Source of the DNA: Streptomyces antimicrobicus
Lineage (GTDB): Bacteria; Actinomycetota; Actinomycetes; Streptomycetales; Streptomycetaceae
Direction of reading: 5' to 3'
NCBI RefSeq assembly: GCF_020532625.1
Contig: NZ_JAJAUY010000069.1
Coordinates: forward strand, 1 to 32,409
DNA: 32,409 bases
Below, piece after piece: positions 29,909-32,409 of this stretch (its first letter is position 1; each line of letters starts with the position of its first letter). The notes beneath the pieces are model-generated. The model made no database searches. It saw only the letters and a program-made list of their open reading frames with translations, and had not been told where the DNA came from. Both the position numbers and the translations under genes were made by a program.

Positions 29909-29960
29909 GCAGGCAGGGGCGGACACTCGCCCCCCACACACGTACGCGGTGTACGCGCCG

Positions 29961-29995
29961 GCGGCCGGACCCCTTCGCACAGGGGGTCCGGCCGC
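29961..29995. terminator. Terminator hairpin after the acyl-CoA dehydrogenase gene
   Basis: A 13-bp perfect stem (29961-29973 with 29983-29995) with a loop of about 9 nt, about 50 bp after the stop. No U-tract. Confidence 0.8.
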
Positions 29996-30005
29996 TGCCG
30001 TTGCA

Positions 30006-30031
30006 GGGGGCGTTCGCCGGGGGCGTTCGCC
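30006..30031. repeat. Perfect 13-bp tandem duplication
   Basis: GGGGGCGTTCGCC occurs twice in a row (30006-30018, 30019-30031) in the gap before the duplicated Cys/His protein. No other feature is seen there besides the hairpin. Confidence 0.8.
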
Positions 30032-30122
30032 GGACCGCCCCCGGGGCCGTTCCCCGAGGCCGTCCCGGGGCGCCGGTGGCCCGTTTGCACGGTTGTCAGT
30101 GGTTCGTGCGACGCTCGTAGAC

Positions 30123-30866
30123 ATGAGTCCACAGGAGCAGCAGCGCGGCGGTGGCCGGGGGTACAGCGTGCCCACGGGGCGCCCGTACGCCCTCAAGCAG
30201 CTTCAGGACAGCCTGAGCACCCTGGGCGACCAGGTGAAGGAGCTGTACGAGGGATCCCACCCGGCCGAGTACGAGCCGGTCACCGACGCGCTCTACAGCG
30301 CCTTCCGGACGGCCGCCGGCCTGGCCCCGGCCAAGAGCTACACCGGCTGCCCCCAGCACCCCGACGGCGCGCTGGACCCCGAGGCGCCCGAGGGCTGGGG
30401 CCGCTGCCTGCTGTGCAACGACCGGCGCCGGCTCGGGCTGCGCCTGCAGGGCGGCCGTCCGGCCGCGCCGGCCCAGGGCCCGGCGGAGCAGCGCCGGCTC
30501 GGCTATCCCGTGCCGGAGGGCCCATACTCGCTGGGGATGCTGCGGGCGTACCTGCGCGCCGTCGACGAGCAGCGCTTCCACCTCACCCTGACCTCGCCCG
30601 ACCAGGACTTCGTGCGCATCGCCGACGACGTGCACCGGGCCTTCATCGTGGCCCGCGAGCTGTCCCGGCCGCGCAACGCCTCGGGGTGCGCCGAGCACCC
30701 CGGCGCGCCGGTCGATCCCGATGCTCCGCCGGGGGAGGCCTGTATCTTCTGCGCCGGGCGCAAGAGGCGCGCGCAGCGCTCCCCGCAGACCCCGGAGATG
30801 CTTCCGCGCATCCGCCGGGGCGAGCGCAGACAGCTGCGGCGCCGCTTCGAGCGCCCGCCGGGCTGA
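30123..30866 (+). CDS. Protein with two copies of a putative zinc-binding CxxH-CxxC module
   Basis: A 247-aa cytoplasmic protein built from two similar halves. Each has a helical part starting YALKQLQDSL (22-31) or YSLGMLRAYL (135-144), then DALYSAFRTAAGL or DDVHRAFIVAREL, then a Cys/His cluster. Copy 1 has C76-x2-H79-x15-C95-x2-C98 (GCPQHP, DPEAPEG, CLLC). Copy 2 has C189-x2-H192-x14-C207-x2-C210 (GCAEHP, DPDAPPG, CIFC). Each set could bind one zinc. The C-terminus is very basic (RIRRGERRQLRRRFERPPG), suggesting nucleic-acid or ribosome contact. There is no ribosome site before the ATG at 30123, so the message may be leaderless. I recognise no named family. Confidence 0.85.
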   Translation: MSPQEQQRGGGRGYSVPTGRPYALKQLQDSLSTLGDQVKELYEGSHPAEYEPVTDALYSAFRTAAGLAPAKSYTGCPQHPDGALDPEAPEGWGRCLLCNDRRRLGLRLQGGRPAAPAQGPAEQRRLGYPVPEGPYSLGMLRAYLRAVDEQRFHLTLTSPDQDFVRIADDVHRAFIVARELSRPRNASGCAEHPGAPVDPDAPPGEACIFCAGRKRRAQRSPQTPEMLPRIRRGERRQLRRRFERPPG

Positions 30867-30978
30867 GCCGTCCCGGGACGTGGTTCACCTCCGCCGCGGC
30901 CCGTTTTCCCGCGGCTGCCCGTGGGCTATCCGCCACAGTCCGGCCATGGCGAACACGACCGTCGTTAAGGTGAACCAC

Positions 30979-32274
30979 ATGAGCTCTCCCGCCCGCTTCG
31001 ACCGCGGCCACACCGACGACCTGATGACCTTCCTGGCGGCGAGCCCTTCGCCGTACCACGCGGTGGCCGGGGCGGCCGAGCGTCTGGAGAAGGCAGGCTT
31101 CCGGCAGGTGTCGGAAACGGACGCCTGGGACGCGAGCGCGGGCGGCAAGTTCGTGCTCCGCGGCGGCGCGATCATCGCCTGGTACGTGCCCGAAGGCGCC
31201 GCCGCGCACACGCCGTTCAGGATCGTCGGGGCGCACACCGACTCGCCCAACCTGCGCGTCAAGCCGCTGCCCGACACCGGCTCCCAGGGCTGGCGGCAGA
31301 TCGCCGTCGAGATCTACGGCGGCACCCTGCTCAACACCTGGCTCGACCGCGACCTCGGCCTGGCCGGCCGGCTGACCCTGCGCGACGGCACCGAGCACCT
31401 GGTCGACGTGGACCGCGCGCTGCTGCGCGTGCCCCAACTCGCCGTCCACCTGGACCGGTCGGTCAACTCCGACGGGCTCAAGCTCGACAAGCAGCGCCAC
31501 ATGCAGCCGATCTGGGGCCTGGGCGACGTCCAGGAGGGCGACCTGATCGCGTTCCTGGAGGAGGAAGAGGGCCTGCCCGCGGGCTCGGTGGCCGGCTGGG
31601 ACCTGATGGTCCACTCGATCGAGCCGCCCGCCTACCTGGGCCGGGACCGCGAGCTGGTGGCCGGCCCGCGCATGGACAACCTGCTCTCGGTGCACGCCGG
31701 TACGGCCGCGCTGGCGGCCGTCGCGACGGCCTCGCGGAAGCTGGAGTACATCCCGGTCCTGGCCGCCTTCGACCACGAGGAGAACGGCTCCCAGTCCGAC
31801 ACCGGCGCGGACGGCCCCCTGCTGGGCAACGTGCTGGAACGATCCGTCTTCGCCCGCGGCGGCAGCTACGAGGACCGCGCCCGCGCCTTCGCCGGCACGG
31901 TCTGCCTGTCCTCCGACACCGGGCACGCCGTCCACCCCAACTACGCGGAGCGGCACGACCCTTCGCACCACCCGCGGGCCAACGGCGGCCCGATCCTGAA
32001 GGTCAACGTCAACCAGCGCTACGCCACCGACGGCAGCGGCCGCGCGGTCTTCGCCGCGGCCTGCGAGCGGGCCGGGGTGCCCTGGCAGACGTTCGTCTCC
32101 AACAACTCGATGCCCTGCGGCACCACCATCGGCCCGATCACGGCCGCCCGGCACGGCATCCAGACTGTCGACATCGGCGTGGCCATCCTGTCGATGCACA
32201 GCGCCCGCGAGCTGTGCGGGGCGGACGACCCGTACCTGCTGGCGAACGCCCTGGTGGCCTTCCTGGAGGGCTGA
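30979..32274 (+). CDS. M18 family aminopeptidase
   Basis: A 431-aa di-zinc aminopeptidase (aspartyl-aminopeptidase/ApeB type) that trims N-terminal residues from peptides in the cytoplasm. Metal and catalytic residues by family pattern are H86 and D88 in GAHTDSPN, D233 in RMDNLLSVHA, E267/E268 in DHEENGS, D313 in SSDTGHAVHPNY and H407 in SMHSARE. The tetrahedral dodecamer-type fold signature GGTLLNTWLDRDL is present. The ATG at 30979 has AAGGTG about 6 nt upstream; an in-frame ATG at 30946 is less likely. It follows the duplicated Cys/His gene by 112 bp and has the normal family length. Confidence 0.95.
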   Translation: MSSPARFDRGHTDDLMTFLAASPSPYHAVAGAAERLEKAGFRQVSETDAWDASAGGKFVLRGGAIIAWYVPEGAAAHTPFRIVGAHTDSPNLRVKPLPDTGSQGWRQIAVEIYGGTLLNTWLDRDLGLAGRLTLRDGTEHLVDVDRALLRVPQLAVHLDRSVNSDGLKLDKQRHMQPIWGLGDVQEGDLIAFLEEEEGLPAGSVAGWDLMVHSIEPPAYLGRDRELVAGPRMDNLLSVHAGTAALAAVATASRKLEYIPVLAAFDHEENGSQSDTGADGPLLGNVLERSVFARGGSYEDRARAFAGTVCLSSDTGHAVHPNYAERHDPSHHPRANGGPILKVNVNQRYATDGSGRAVFAAACERAGVPWQTFVSNNSMPCGTTIGPITAARHGIQTVDIGVAILSMHSARELCGADDPYLLANALVAFLEG

Positions 32275-32309
32275 GCCGGCCCGGCGACGCGGCGGCCGAG
32301 CGCCGTGCC

Positions 32310-32335
32310 GGGCCGGTCCGCCGGGCCGGTCCGCC
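32310..32335. repeat. 13-bp tandem duplication after the aminopeptidase gene
   Basis: GGGCCGGTCCGCC occurs at 32310-32322 and 32323-32335, followed by a partial third copy (GGGCC). Non-coding. Confidence 0.75.
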
Positions 32336-32379
32336 GGGCCAGGCCGTCGCGCCGGGCAGCCCGGCCGGGGCGCCGCGCC

Positions 32380-32409
32380 GGGGGGGGGGGGGGCTACTAG
32401 TGCATGCCC
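32380..32409. other. Poly-G run and atypical tail, probable contig-end artefact
   Basis: Fourteen consecutive G (32380-32393) are followed by CTACTAGTGCATGCCC, which contains overlapping ACTAGT and GCATGC palindromes and is unlike the surrounding GC-rich DNA. It looks like a sequencing or assembly edge rather than genomic sequence. Confidence 0.6.

Noticed and set aside
28025..30196. 723-codon minus-strand open frame opposite the acyl-CoA dehydrogenase
   Set aside because: Same cause: compositional mirror frame without domain signatures.

Overview
The window is high-GC actinobacterial DNA. It uses GTG as well as ATG starts, has very G/C-biased third codon positions, carries long non-coding frames opposite real genes, and contains typical Streptomyces families (SpoIIE/RsbW/RsbV regulators, PhoX, CbtAB, FUSC and SseB-like proteins, M18 aminopeptidase). 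It looks like ordinary Streptomyces chromosome. I see no integrase, transposase, CRISPR array, tRNA or rRNA. The right end looks like a contig edge: a 14-G run is followed by a 16-base tail of different composition.

Region 1 (1-3.5 kb) is a stress-type sigma-factor module. It holds the N-terminal part of an ANTAR/GAF-type regulator (minus strand, cut by the window edge), a SigB/SigF-family sigma factor (plus), and a convergent minus-strand operon PRC-barrel protein -> STAS anti-anti-sigma -> HATPase anti-sigma. The sigma and anti-sigma genes overlap tail to tail by 62 bp. Both transcription units have candidate promoters matching GNNT-N14-16-GGGTA, which suggests autoregulation. Region 2 (3.5-6.9 kb) has an SDR/class-III aminotransferase operon behind an operator-like array, then uricase.

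Region 3 (6.9-8.9 kb) is a cobalamin-riboswitch-controlled cobalt uptake operon (cbtB, cbtA and a small three-helix membrane protein). It is divergent from a degenerate histidine-phosphatase-fold protein. Region 4 (8.9-13.2 kb) has small secreted and membrane proteins of unknown function and a FUSC-family membrane protein, followed by a short Streptomyces intergenic repeat. Region 5 (13.3-19.4 kb) has a lipoprotein/orphan histidine kinase pair, a Tat-exported PhoX-like phosphatase behind a clear PHO box, and a TerF-like VWA protein with a long Glu/Pro repeat linker. Two long perfect hairpins terminate the convergent pairs.

Region 6 (19.4-24.7 kb) has aspS, then a PAS-GAF-PP2C-HATPase regulator that carries both the phosphatase and the anti-sigma-kinase-like activities of a partner switch, and an AI-2E/PerM transporter. 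Region 7 (24.7-32.4 kb) has a pirin with an operator palindrome, a small membrane protein, an ArsR-like regulator, an SseB-domain protein, a long-form acyl-CoA dehydrogenase, a protein made of two copies of a putative zinc-binding C-x2-H/C-x2-C module, and an M18 aminopeptidase.

Most genes are housekeeping or regulatory and vertically inherited in appearance. The less ordinary signals are the self-regulated partner-switch cluster, the B12-riboswitch cluster with its extra proteins, and the duplicated Cys/His protein. All family assignments come from reading the sequence; no database search was run.
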